NCBI RefSeq assembly: GCF_003347495.1
Contig: NZ_QCXY01000006.1
Location: 124,001-188,000 of the forward strand
Source: Pleomorphovibrio marinus
Lineage (GTDB): Bacteria; Bacteroidota; Bacteroidia; Cytophagales; Cyclobacteriaceae
DNA length: 64,000 nt
Direction of reading: 5' to 3'
Both the position numbers and the translations under genes were made by a program. The notes beneath the pieces were generated by a model. The model was not told the origin of the DNA. It made no database searches and worked only from the letters and a program-made list of their open reading frames with translations. Numbering within the stretch: position 1 is the first letter of the stretch; every line of letters starts with the position of its first letter. Positions 8,623-17,514 of the stretch are shown piece after piece.

Positions 8623-11304
8623 CTAAACATGTTTCAACCCAATTTCCCAATCCTTTCCTTCCTCTAATCTATAGGTGTCCCAACCGTTCTGACCTTTGGT
8701 GATTTTTTCTATCCCCTTCGGAAGCTGCTCATTTGTTGGCACAACGAGGTTTACATTCACTCCATGTGGAAGGGATAACTTTAGCCTCCTGTTCCCAAGT
8801 TTTCCGGAAGCCTCAAATCTCAAGGTGCCTTTTGAAGTGTGGTAGGTCAATCGCAAACTCTCCAACGAAGCCAACTGAGGCTTAATTTGTACCAGGCTGC
8901 CCCCGGGGTTGAGCATGGTGATACCGGCAAAACACATATAGCTGGCAAAGAACGGCGCTATCCCGGAGTGGCTCAATTGGCTTTGGGTATCCTTTTCTGC
9001 TTTCCAACTTTCCTGAATGGTGTTGTTTTCCTTCACCGAGAGCATCTCCAACCATCGAAACCCGAAATCATCCATGATCTCCTGTGTGTCTCCTAAAGCG
9101 GCCCATGTCCAGTATAGCCAAATCACATTAGCCGGATAGCACCTTCCCAATCTTTCAGGCTTGCTGGCCAATTCCTTTTTTATACTTTCCAAAGTGGAAT
9201 CAGGAGCAAACCCGCCCAAAACCCAGTGGGCCAAGGATCTCTCACAGGTTCTTTTTTCGCCGTCTTTCGTTGCCCAAGGCAAATTGATGATAAGAAGTTT
9301 TTCCTCTGGAGAATAGAACTGGCTTTCCACTCTTTTGGCCAAATCTTCGGAAATTGCTAGCATTTCTTTTTGTAGGTTTGTCTCTCCAAAAGCTTCTGCC
9401 AAAGGTGCCAAAGCCTGTTTTAGCATGCTGGCCACATACAGATTATAGGCGCATTGTTTATCCCTATCGGATTTGTAGCTATCGGTATCCATCCATACGG
9501 CGTTCATTCCCAGATTTTCCACCGGAAGGAGTGAATTTCCTTCAAGTGACCTTTTGATCAACCCATAAAACCTCAGCAACCTCGGAAAAATCTCCTCAAA
9601 ATCCTCCTTTTTCCCCGTATATAGATAATGATGCCAGCAATCAAAGCAAAATCCCACGCTATGGTCTAGTAAAACTCCCCAGGGTGTCAGACCCAGTTGT
9701 CTTTGTGCCATTCTGTTGAGGCGGTCATAGGCAGGCCAACTGTCCATAAAGAAATCCCCCAAGGTCAGCCCCTGACTAAACGTGTCCACAAACCGAAAGG
9801 GCAGCCTGCTTTCACCAAACCCTGTGTGCAAGGCATGAAGCATGTGTCCGATATCCCCACTGTATTGCTGTCTTTCCCTGCCCACACAATCCACAATGGT
9901 TTCGTGGCTATTGTTCCAAACGGTGTTTACACAGGCTTTAAGCAAGGTGTTGAGCCCCTCATGAGAGCTTTCCACTTGGGGTTGGTAGGGAAAATCATAT
10001 ACCCTCCTTTTCAGAACAATACTAGTTATGCTAATAGGTTTATTGGTATGGTGTATGTGCAATTGAATCCACTTTACACTCTCGTAATCAAAGGTTATTA
10101 GTTTGTTTTCCCCCTCTTTACAGATAAACCGCGTCCAAGAATGGAAATTGTTGTTGATAAGGGGAGGCCCACCCTCCTTAAGTAATCGGTGGCTTTGCTG
10201 AACCATTACTTCTATATTTGTGCCTTCCTCGGCTTCTATGGTGAAATAAGGCCAGCCAATGGCCTGTTCATTGAGCTCAAAGGAGATTACAAGTCCTTGA
10301 CCCTCACCTTTGGGAGGAGCAAACGTCCATCTACCATTTTTTGGTTTGAATTCCATGAGGACTTCCCCTGCTTGAAAGGCATTGGCAGTTTTAAAATCAA
10401 AATACTCCTCAACAGGGACTTTCCAGTCGACATAATGAGCTTCTTTTATGGAAAAGGAATCCATGGTTTTTTCCTGCAAAAGGGGCACGCTTCGTTTTCG
10501 CAGTTGGGTCTGTATGTCTCCGCCACTGTCATACAGATAATCCGAGATCGACGAACTTAGGGCAGTACTATTTCCTTCTTTGGAAAAAAGGGCTGCCTTT
10601 TGCCAGGTATTGTCTTCCTTAAAACCGGGTTTGTTCCACCCATGGGGATAATGCCGGTTGTCAAAGACTTCCTGCAGTGATCTCAAATACCATCTTTTGT
10701 ATTTTCCCGCAGGCCAACTCCTGGCATATTGTACAGACCAATTCCCATCGCTCACCACATGTTCCATATCACCATCTTGGTATTCAATGTCCAGTTTAAA
10801 AATAAAACCCGCTTTGCCCGTGGGCCATGCCCCGTCTCCAAAGCCAAAATAGACTACGGTGGCTGCCAAAACGTTTTCCCCTTCTTGCAGCCCTGCGCTT
10901 AAGTCCAAAGGATCGGCCTCAGAAAACCTGGGGTCGGATGGCGCAGGGCCAAACTGGATACGTATCCCATTTAACATGAACAGGTACCTGCTTTCTCCCA
11001 AAATCCAGCCTTTGGCAGCTCTGACGGCCTTTTTTATCTTTATTTCTCTTCGAAAGTGAAAAAATGAATTGGGCAAAATCCGTTCTGCAGGATACCAGAT
11101 CCATCTCGCTGGATCTAGGTTTAATTCCCGTCTTTTGGGAAAGGAAAAAGGCTTGGGGGAAATCGCTTTCCCTGATTTCTGTGGGTGTGTAGATATTAGG
11201 GAAGAATGGGCCGCGGCATGAGGGATCAGTGAAACTACCCCAGCAGATGAGATCCATCCCAAAAAACCCCTTCTGCTTAGCTTATTGGTCTGATTTTTAG
11301 CCAT
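8623..11304 (-). CDS. Alpha-L-rhamnosidase-like glycoside hydrolase (GH78-type), Tat-exported
   Basis: 893 residues with a twin-arginine signal (LSRRGFLGWISSAGVVSLIP, then AAA). Residues about 60-280 contain the N-terminal beta domains of bacterial rhamnosidases (DPARWIWYPAE, FFHFRREIKI, LMLNGIRI-like region with GENVLAATVVYFGFGDG). The (alpha/alpha)6 catalytic barrel spans about 440-780, with DCVGRERQQYSGDIGHMLHA matching the GH78 DCxxRxExxxxxGD acid motif. A C-terminal beta domain (SLRLTYHTSKGTLRFEASGK) follows. It would release terminal rhamnose from glycans, in the periplasm or after surface export. It faces away from, but is close to, the sulfatase/SusCD locus, which suggests shared substrate. 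The next gene on the strand starts 74 nt upstream. Confidence 0.83.
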   Translation of the reverse strand: MAKNQTNKLSRRGFLGWISSAGVVSLIPHAAAHSSLISTHPQKSGKAISPKPFSFPKRRELNLDPARWIWYPAERILPNSFFHFRREIKIKKAVRAAKGWILGESRYLFMLNGIRIQFGPAPSDPRFSEADPLDLSAGLQEGENVLAATVVYFGFGDGAWPTGKAGFIFKLDIEYQDGDMEHVVSDGNWSVQYARSWPAGKYKRWYLRSLQEVFDNRHYPHGWNKPGFKEDNTWQKAALFSKEGNSTALSSSISDYLYDSGGDIQTQLRKRSVPLLQEKTMDSFSIKEAHYVDWKVPVEEYFDFKTANAFQAGEVLMEFKPKNGRWTFAPPKGEGQGLVISFELNEQAIGWPYFTIEAEEGTNIEVMVQQSHRLLKEGGPPLINNNFHSWTRFICKEGENKLITFDYESVKWIQLHIHHTNKPISITSIVLKRRVYDFPYQPQVESSHEGLNTLLKACVNTVWNNSHETIVDCVGRERQQYSGDIGHMLHALHTGFGESRLPFRFVDTFSQGLTLGDFFMDSWPAYDRLNRMAQRQLGLTPWGVLLDHSVGFCFDCWHHYLYTGKKEDFEEIFPRLLRFYGLIKRSLEGNSLLPVENLGMNAVWMDTDSYKSDRDKQCAYNLYVASMLKQALAPLAEAFGETNLQKEMLAISEDLAKRVESQFYSPEEKLLIINLPWATKDGEKRTCERSLAHWVLGGFAPDSTLESIKKELASKPERLGRCYPANVIWLYWTWAALGDTQEIMDDFGFRWLEMLSVKENNTIQESWKAEKDTQSQLSHSGIAPFFASYMCFAGITMLNPGGSLVQIKPQLASLESLRLTYHTSKGTLRFEASGKLGNRRLKLSLPHGVNVNLVVPTNEQLPKGIEKITKGQNGWDTYRLEEGKDWEIGLKHV

Positions 11305-11377
11305 ATTAGGGGCAATTTATTGAGAAATGCCTCTTTTATCAATGATTCACAGGTTTTTCAAACTCGAGCGGTACTAT

Positions 11378-12361
11378 CTACTTGACCTTTAGTTTATTAT
11401 TTTCGATAAACCAATCCAAGGCCTGCTTTGCTGCCTCTTTCACAGGGCTTCTTTGGTAATCAAACACCTCTAATGCCCTTTGCCCTTCATAATAATTGTC
11501 TCTCCCTAAAAGTTTGGCGTTGGTGAGGTTAAACTCTGCCTTCTTCCCCTTAAAAAACTGGGTGATGCCAGCGGCAGCATAAAAAATGATTTTAGGAATG
11601 GGGACAAGACGTTTTTTAATGCTGGTAAGGTCGTTCAGTATTTCGAAGAATTCCTGATAGGTAAGGTTTTCACCCGTCACCAACAGCTTTTCCCCTTTAA
11701 GGGGTGAATGCAATGCCTTCACACACACTTCGGCCACATCTTTCACATCCACAAAGTTTTTACCTCCCGGAGGTACTGCAACAATATTGCTCCTTGCCCA
11801 GAAATGAATCATTCTACCAGAACTGGGTTTGCTGTCGTAGGGGCCTATCATAAAAGTAGGGCTGATGATCAGGGCATCAAGTTCCTGATATTCCACTTGT
11901 TCCAAGATATATTGCTCTGCAATAAATTTGCTGTTCACATAGGAGGAGCCTAAATGAAAGGAATCAAAATCATCCAGTTCCACCCCGGGATTATCCTTTG
12001 ATCCGGGAGCGATGGTACCTGCCGTACCCACGTAGATAAACTTTTTAATCCCGTATTTTAGGCTTAATTCTACCAGGTTTTCCGTTCCTATTATATTGAT
12101 TTGATCAAAAACAGCATAATCATTACTTGGATGACTATGGATGGAAGCTGCGTGGATGACCGCTTCGCAATCATTTAAGGCCAATGCCAAACTTTCTTTA
12201 TCCTCTAAGGTGCCATAAGCGAAAGTAATGGGCAACCCCTCCAATGTTTCCAAATTAGTGGTCTCTCTTACTAAGGCGACAGGAAAATGCCCTTTTTCCA
12301 ATAATACGCTTACGATGTGCCTTCCCAATAGGCCAGCGGCCCCTGTTACTAATACCCTCAT
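11378..12361 (-). CDS. NAD(P)-dependent epimerase/dehydratase-like (extended SDR)
   Basis: 327 residues. The N-terminal nucleotide site is VTGAAGLLGRHIVSVLLEKG (TGxxGxxG). The catalytic Tyr/Lys pair appears as SSYVNSKFIAEQYIL (YxxxK) near residue 140, after GTAGTIAPG. Extended SDRs of this shape include sugar-nucleotide epimerases, dihydroflavonol reductases and 3-beta-hydroxysteroid dehydrogenases; the late FFKGKKAEF and RSPVKEAAKQALDWF segments resemble the latter two. Substrate unknown. Its ATG overlaps the stop of the SDR at 12358 (ATGA), so the two are translationally coupled and probably work in one pathway. Confidence 0.85.
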   Translation of the reverse strand: MRVLVTGAAGLLGRHIVSVLLEKGHFPVALVRETTNLETLEGLPITFAYGTLEDKESLALALNDCEAVIHAASIHSHPSNDYAVFDQINIIGTENLVELSLKYGIKKFIYVGTAGTIAPGSKDNPGVELDDFDSFHLGSSYVNSKFIAEQYILEQVEYQELDALIISPTFMIGPYDSKPSSGRMIHFWARSNIVAVPPGGKNFVDVKDVAEVCVKALHSPLKGEKLLVTGENLTYQEFFEILNDLTSIKKRLVPIPKIIFYAAAGITQFFKGKKAEFNLTNAKLLGRDNYYEGQRALEVFDYQRSPVKEAAKQALDWFIENNKLKVK

Positions 12362-13203
12362 GCCGTGGTGGTGGAACTTTTTGCTGATTCTTGTATTCGA
12401 TTCTCTTTCAATTCATTTTTCACGCTTTGGGTCATAGCGGATTTTACGAATTTTTTAGGAAATAACTTCATAAACCAAAACCACACCTTGTTTCCAAAAC
12501 CTGGGATAATCACCGCTTTACCCCTAAACATGCTTTCAAGGCTAATCTTTGCAATTTCTGAAGTGTTAAGTAAACAAAACCTGGCTTTGGCACCTTGCTT
12601 AATGATACGTTTACAACTACTCGATGTTGTTAGCATTGGCCCGGGGTGGGCGGTGGAAAAATGGATGTTGGTGGATTTGAATTCTTCCCTTAGCCCCATG
12701 GTAAGCGATAGTAGGAAAGCTTTGCTGGCAGGGTAAACTGTCTTATAACCGATCGGAGAGAATGCGGCCATGCTGGAGACGTTCAACACATAACTTGTCC
12801 TAGCTTTTTTGAGTGCGGGCATCACTAACCGCGTAAGTACTGCCGCAGTCCTTACGTTTAGTTTTATCAAATTTTCTAGATAGTCCAACGGTGATTTGTC
12901 ATAAGGAACTGTACCACCTGCACCTGCATTATTGATTAAGACGTGAAGGGGACCTGTCTGATTTACAGTATGGGCTAAGTGATACACTTCCTCCTCATCG
13001 GTCAGGTCCATTTCAATTGCCGTTGCTTTGACCTTGTAGTGTAGCCTTATTTGTTCGGCCAAATAAGGTAGGTTCGAATTAGGCAAGGACACCAAAAAAA
13101 GGTCATATCCTTTTTTGGCACAAAGGATGGCTAATGCCCTACCTAGCCCTTTGCTGGCTCCTGTGATTAATGCAATTTTAGATGCAACATTATTAAACTC
13201 CAT
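12358..13203 (-). CDS. Short-chain dehydrogenase/reductase
   Basis: 281 residues from the ATG at 13201-13203; an in-frame TTG six codons earlier (13221) is possible but less likely. Classical SDR features: ALITGASKGLGRALAILCAK (TGxxxGxG), INNAGAGG (NNAG) and the YPASK active-site motif after MLNVSSMAAFSPIG-like context (VLNVSSMAAF), followed by HPGPMLTT. These proteins reduce keto groups or oxidise alcohols with NAD(P)H in the cytoplasm. The C-terminal KVWFWFMKLFPKKFVKSAMT is amphipathic, and this clade of SDRs often handles lipids or quinones. It overlaps the epimerase-like gene by 4 bp. Confidence 0.88.
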   Translation of the reverse strand: MEFNNVASKIALITGASKGLGRALAILCAKKGYDLFLVSLPNSNLPYLAEQIRLHYKVKATAIEMDLTDEEEVYHLAHTVNQTGPLHVLINNAGAGGTVPYDKSPLDYLENLIKLNVRTAAVLTRLVMPALKKARTSYVLNVSSMAAFSPIGYKTVYPASKAFLLSLTMGLREEFKSTNIHFSTAHPGPMLTTSSSCKRIIKQGAKARFCLLNTSEIAKISLESMFRGKAVIIPGFGNKVWFWFMKLFPKKFVKSAMTQSVKNELKENRIQESAKSSTTTA

Positions 13204-13304
13204 GGTAATTTTTTGGGACAAAAGATCTACCAGAATGGTAGCAAAAAAGGTTGACCTAAAAACAACAATTACCCTGCCACCTTTTTATTTTTTAGGAGAG
13301 TGTG

Positions 13305-14222
13305 TTAAAGGCATTCAAGTAGCCCGGAGTTAATGGGCGTAGGCGCAAGTCCATACTTCTTTTGCAATTTCTCAGAATGAAAACAAAAATCGCGATCCAT
13401 CTGGTAGCTAAGTTCCTTCACTTCACGCAGGACCGGGATAAAAGCTCCCAATAGCTGGATCATCAATGGGGAAAGGACTTGTACTTTGTTTGATGTATTA
13501 AGTTCTTTGCTTAAAAAGTTTACGATTTCCTGCACGGTGGGGAAGGTGCCGTCTGTGGGAAGGTGCCATATTTGATCCCATGCATCGGCTTGCTGGGCGA
13601 GGAAGGCTGTGGCCTTAGCAGCATCCGGAATATAGGTAAAAGACTGCCGCTTGTCTTTTTCATAGAGCCATTGGGCTTTTTTACCGACCTTCATTCTTTC
13701 AATTACGGAGATATTGAGGAAGCTTTGTGTTGCTTTGGGCCCATAGAATCCCGCCGCGCGGACGATCATGGCCTGGATCTTCCCTTTTTCTACTGCCTCC
13801 ATTAGCATTTGGGCTATTTCCGCCCTTACCTTGCCTTTTTCAGAACTAGGCGCCATGGGGGTATCTTCATGGAGATCCCCTACATAGTTGTGATCATAGG
13901 CATACATGTTGTCAAAAAATACCAACTTGGCATGGTGGGCGGCGCAGGCGTCAATCACGTTTTTCATGACTATTGGCCACTGGGATTTCCAGGTTTTTGT
14001 GGCATATGGAAGACCCGCCACTAAGTAGGCAACATGGGTTCCTAAGATGGCGTCATTTACCTCTTCTGCCTTTAATAAATCGGCCGGAACCAGCTTGTCT
14101 TCAGAATTGATTTTTTGAGGGTTACGGCTAGAAAGACGAATTTGCCGTGATGAGGAAGGCAAAATCTTGGCCAAATGAATGCCAATATTTCCGTTGGCGC
14201 CTAAGATGGTGTGGGTCTCCAT
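13305..14222 (-). CDS. NAD-dependent epimerase/dehydratase-like protein
   Basis: 305 residues. The N-terminus METHTILGANGNIGIHLAKI is a Rossmann NAD(P) site with GxNGxIG spacing. DNMYAYDHNYVGDLHEDTPM and the RAAGFYGP segment are typical of atypical extended SDRs such as sugar dehydratases or isoflavone-reductase-like enzymes. The usual YxxxK pair is not obvious (SSEKGKVRAEIAQ lies at its expected place), so it may bind rather than turn over a substrate, or act as a reductase of NmrA type. It is first of three Rossmann genes on the strand, 101 nt before the next. Substrate unknown. Confidence 0.82.
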   Translation of the reverse strand: METHTILGANGNIGIHLAKILPSSSRQIRLSSRNPQKINSEDKLVPADLLKAEEVNDAILGTHVAYLVAGLPYATKTWKSQWPIVMKNVIDACAAHHAKLVFFDNMYAYDHNYVGDLHEDTPMAPSSEKGKVRAEIAQMLMEAVEKGKIQAMIVRAAGFYGPKATQSFLNISVIERMKVGKKAQWLYEKDKRQSFTYIPDAAKATAFLAQQADAWDQIWHLPTDGTFPTVQEIVNFLSKELNTSNKVQVLSPLMIQLLGAFIPVLREVKELSYQMDRDFCFHSEKLQKKYGLAPTPINSGLLECL

Positions 14223-14533
14223 TTTTTTTGGGTGAATTTAATCAACATTTGCGATATATAAAAAGAAGATGGCTGCTCGCATTCAGGAATCGCAATGGGG
14301 TTTCTACAACTCCTCATCTACTTTTTCCAATCTGTCCCTACTTCATATTGGCCTTTAGCGAAAACATGAAGGGCAGACCTGACCCCTGGTTTAAGGCCGT
14401 AATTACTTAGTATACTCTTTTCCTTTACCTTCAATTTTTGATTTCTGAAGTATAAATGAGCCATGCGTTTAAAAAACGGAAAATGGTAATGTTAGGAGTT
14501 ATCAAAACCCGTAACTACTCCAAAAAACCGGCT
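14223..14533. other. Intergenic stretch, no gene seen
   Basis: About 310 bp between two minus-strand genes. It should hold the promoter for the epimerase-like operon and the 3' end of the sugar dehydrogenase transcript. I see no convincing small gene, RNA or strong terminator in it. Confidence 0.5.
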
Positions 14534-15706
14534 TCATTCCTTAAACTTAATCCTCAGAATCTTATCGTCATGGATCCTCATCGGTGCCCTTCCGTCTGTG
14601 TTACTGGTGGTCACGTAGAGATGTCCATCCGGGCCTTGGACCACATCCCTCATTCTACCATAAATACCTTGGGAAGGGGCATAGGAAAACCAGCGCTCCA
14701 TCCTGCTGACCGAGTAGTCTTCATTCTCCCTATCCAAGACAATCCTGATTAAGGCCTGTCCCCCAAGGGAGGCCACGAAAAGGTCTCCTTTGTAAAAGGT
14801 CATTCCCGCAGGGGGCACTGCGGCTTGGTTCCACATCACTAGTGGGTCTTGGTATTCAGGTATCCCCGGGGCACCCACCACTATCGGCCATCCATGATTT
14901 CCACCCTTCTTCACTTTGTTGATTTCATCTCTGTACCTTACATCCCCTTCCACTTTTGCCCCGGAAGGACCATGTTCGGAGTTGAAAAAAGTACCGGTTT
15001 GTGGATCCCAGGCAAATCCCTGAACCACTCTATGGCCATAGGAATAAACAGGGGAGTTCTCAAAAGGATTGTCTTCTGGAATTTCCCCCTCTGGGGTAAT
15101 CCTCAATATTTTGGAGGCTAGGTGGTCCAAATCCTGCGCCACAAAGGGCTGGGACATATCTCCTGTGCCGATGTAAAGCATCCCATCCGGCCCAAAGGCA
15201 ATCCTTCCCCCCAAGTGAATAGCATATGCAGGAATATTGTCTAAAATCACCTTATCAACTTCTGCCGTATTGGTTTTGTGGCTTAGGCGCACTACTTTAC
15301 TAAGCAACTCGTCCTGCTCATTTCTATAGGCGTGCATGATATAAATCCATCCGTTGTTTTCAAAATCGGGGTGAAGGTCCATACCCATAAGACCAGCATC
15401 GACCTCATGTACCACACCAGGCACATCGAGAAAAAGTTTAGGCTGGTTAGTATCTTTCGGAATCCTCATGATACTTCCCGGCCGCTGGGCTACTAGGGCA
15501 TCCCCATTAGGCAGAAATCTCAAGCTCCAAGGAATGGTAAGGCTATCCACCCAAACTTCCACCTGTACCTCATCCACCATCGGTCTATAGATATCTTGGA
15601 CTTTTTGTGGTACTTCCCCTAAAATTGGGGTTGCCATTGTATCCTCCTCTTGAGCAATGGAGGAAAAGGCTATACAAAGCATAAAAATAGTGAAGAAAAT
15701 TTTCAT
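14534..15706 (-). CDS. PQQ-type sugar dehydrogenase (glucose/sorbosone dehydrogenase family)
   Basis: 390 residues with signal peptide MKIFFTIFMLCIAFSSIAQ, so periplasmic. The six-bladed propeller of the GSDH family is recognisable: IPWSLRFLPNGDALVAQRPG, VHEVDAGLMGMDLHPDFENN, HLGGRIAFGPDGMLYIGTGD (its His corresponds to the catalytic base of soluble glucose dehydrogenase), YGHRVVQGFAWDPQTG, NHGWPIVVG and DGHLYVTTSNTDGR. Such enzymes oxidise aldoses or sorbosone with PQQ; whether this one binds PQQ cannot be told. Its start codon directly follows a degenerate copy of the dispersed 110-bp repeat, with the sequence AATTATAAACAC before the ATG. Confidence 0.87.
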   Translation of the reverse strand: MKIFFTIFMLCIAFSSIAQEEDTMATPILGEVPQKVQDIYRPMVDEVQVEVWVDSLTIPWSLRFLPNGDALVAQRPGSIMRIPKDTNQPKLFLDVPGVVHEVDAGLMGMDLHPDFENNGWIYIMHAYRNEQDELLSKVVRLSHKTNTAEVDKVILDNIPAYAIHLGGRIAFGPDGMLYIGTGDMSQPFVAQDLDHLASKILRITPEGEIPEDNPFENSPVYSYGHRVVQGFAWDPQTGTFFNSEHGPSGAKVEGDVRYRDEINKVKKGGNHGWPIVVGAPGIPEYQDPLVMWNQAAVPPAGMTFYKGDLFVASLGGQALIRIVLDRENEDYSVSRMERWFSYAPSQGIYGRMRDVVQGPDGHLYVTTSNTDGRAPMRIHDDKILRIKFKE

Positions 15707-15796
15707 GTGTTTATAATTGTTTTTCAGTGGACAGACGGAATGCCCTAGATAATCATCCCCCTGCGTGAGAATACTTTCTCATGGGCATTTCATGGG
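15707..15796 (-). repeat. Degenerate copy of the gene-start repeat, upstream of the sugar dehydrogenase
   Basis: On the minus strand this copy keeps the outer part ATGAAATGCCCATGAG, a 5-bp hairpin (GAGAA AGTA TTCTC, 15767-15780), the core GGGATGATTATC, and the tail CAATTATAAACAC that abuts the ATG at 15706. The central CCCCGAA hairpin and the open reading frame have been lost, with stops early in the frame. The last 19 nt before and including the start codon are identical to those before the M3 peptidase gene at 45922. Confidence 0.7.
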
Positions 15797-15960
15797 AACG
15801 TTTTAAGGCCTAAACTAATAAATAGCTGTTTTTGTTGGTGCTACCTGATTTTCCATACAAACATATGCTAATCTCTAAGACTATTTCCTGTTTTAACCTT
15901 TTTTCTATGGCAATCCTCTTTTGAAAACCGTATATTTCAAGGCTAAACCCAAACTCAACT

Positions 15961-17487
15961 ATGCGACTTCTTCTTTGCTATACCCTTTACCTTGTCCTAA
16001 GTCCTACCTTTGCCCAGACCAAACCAAACATTGTTTATATCCTAGCTGATGACCTGGGAATAGGGGATGTCTCTGCCTACAACCCAGACTCCAAAATCGA
16101 TACCAAATACATAGACTGGATGGCCCAAAATGGGATTATGTTTACCGATGCCCATACCAGTTCCTCGGTGTGCACTCCTACTCGTTATGGAATTCTTACA
16201 GGAAGGTACAATTGGAGGTCTAGGTTGAAAAAGGGGGTTTTGAGTGGCTATTCAAAACCCTTGATTGAGCCTGAAAGGTTGACGGTGGCACATTTCCTTC
16301 AGTCTCACGGGTACCATACTGCATTTTTGGGTAAGTGGCACCTGGGGTGGGATTGGGGGTTTTCCGATGAAACTCAGGGTTTGGATAATCTGGGAAATGT
16401 ATTTGAAATTGATTATGGCCAACCTATAAAAAATGGCCCAAGAAGTGCCGGTTTTGATTTTTCTTATGGGTTTAGCGGTTCCTTGGATATGCCCCCCTAC
16501 GTCTATGTTCAAAATGACACCGTCACTGCTGCGCCAAACAGGATAACGAGAAATATGGATGAAAAAGGCTTCTGGAGGGAAGGGGAGACCGGAGCTGATT
16601 TTGATCATGTTAAGGTATTACCTCACCTCACCACAAAGGCCATAGATTTTATCCATGAACATGGAGCTAGTGACTCCCCCTTCTTTTTATATTTCGCATT
16701 GCCAGCCCCTCATACTCCAATATTGCCCACTACGGAATTTATGGGCCAAAGTAACACCAATTTATATGGGGATTTCATGCTGCAGGTGGATGATGTGGTG
16801 GGCCAAGTGGTCCAGGCATTGAAGGCAATTGGTAAACTGGAAAACACCCTACTGATTTTTGTTAGCGATAATGGCTGTTCACCCAGGGCTAGTTTTCCGG
16901 AGTTGGAAAGAGTAGGGCATCACCCAAGTCACATATACAGGGGGCATAAAGCCGATATCTATGAAGGTGGGCATAGAGTACCATTTCTGGTACACTGGCC
17001 GGAAGTTGTAGCAACCCCTAGGGTTTCTGACCGTTTGGTTTGCACCACGGATTTGATGGCTACAGTGGCAGAATTGATGGATAGCACACTGCCTGTGAAT
17101 GTGGGAGAGGATAGCTTTAGTTTTTTGGATGTAATTCGTGGAGGAAGGGGTTACGAGAGAAGAGAATCTATCATACACCATTCCATAGAGGGGAGGTTTG
17201 CCATTCGAAGGGATAAATGGAAGTTGATTCTGTGGCCTGGATCCGGGGGATGGAGTGAGCCCATGACCAATCAGGGACTGGAAGGGCTACCTCCTTACCA
17301 GCTATTCGACTTGGCTTCTGATCCGGGAGAAAAGGAAAACAGGTTGGAAATGCAACCTGAAAGAGTGGAGGAATTAAAAACAGAGATAGTCCAATTGATA
17401 AGAGAGGGTAGGAGCAATGCTGGGCCAGTACAAAGTAATGATGGAGAGGTGCCATGGGAACAGGTCAAGTGGGCTTTTGAAGAGTAA
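15961..17487 (+). CDS. Sulfatase (arylsulfatase type, S1 family)
   Basis: 508 residues with signal peptide ending TFAQ. It is a calcium-dependent hydrolase of sulfate esters on glycans in the periplasm. PNIVYILADDLGIGDVSAYN supplies the metal Asp pair. Cys71 in SSVCTPTRYGILTGRY is the CxPxR cysteine turned into formylglycine. GKWHLGWD, HTPILPT and the FVSDNGCSPRA metal motif complete the active site. The Cys-type signature needs a formylglycine-generating enzyme elsewhere in the genome. It is followed after 27 nt by a lyase-like gene, then the sigma/FecR/SusCD block, making desulfation of a marine polysaccharide the likely job. It is transcribed divergently from the sugar dehydrogenase. Confidence 0.94.
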   Translation: MRLLLCYTLYLVLSPTFAQTKPNIVYILADDLGIGDVSAYNPDSKIDTKYIDWMAQNGIMFTDAHTSSSVCTPTRYGILTGRYNWRSRLKKGVLSGYSKPLIEPERLTVAHFLQSHGYHTAFLGKWHLGWDWGFSDETQGLDNLGNVFEIDYGQPIKNGPRSAGFDFSYGFSGSLDMPPYVYVQNDTVTAAPNRITRNMDEKGFWREGETGADFDHVKVLPHLTTKAIDFIHEHGASDSPFFLYFALPAPHTPILPTTEFMGQSNTNLYGDFMLQVDDVVGQVVQALKAIGKLENTLLIFVSDNGCSPRASFPELERVGHHPSHIYRGHKADIYEGGHRVPFLVHWPEVVATPRVSDRLVCTTDLMATVAELMDSTLPVNVGEDSFSFLDVIRGGRGYERRESIIHHSIEGRFAIRRDKWKLILWPGSGGWSEPMTNQGLEGLPPYQLFDLASDPGEKENRLEMQPERVEELKTEIVQLIREGRSNAGPVQSNDGEVPWEQVKWAFEE

Positions 17488-17514
17488 ATTGGTCATCGGT
17501 AAATTGAGAGACAA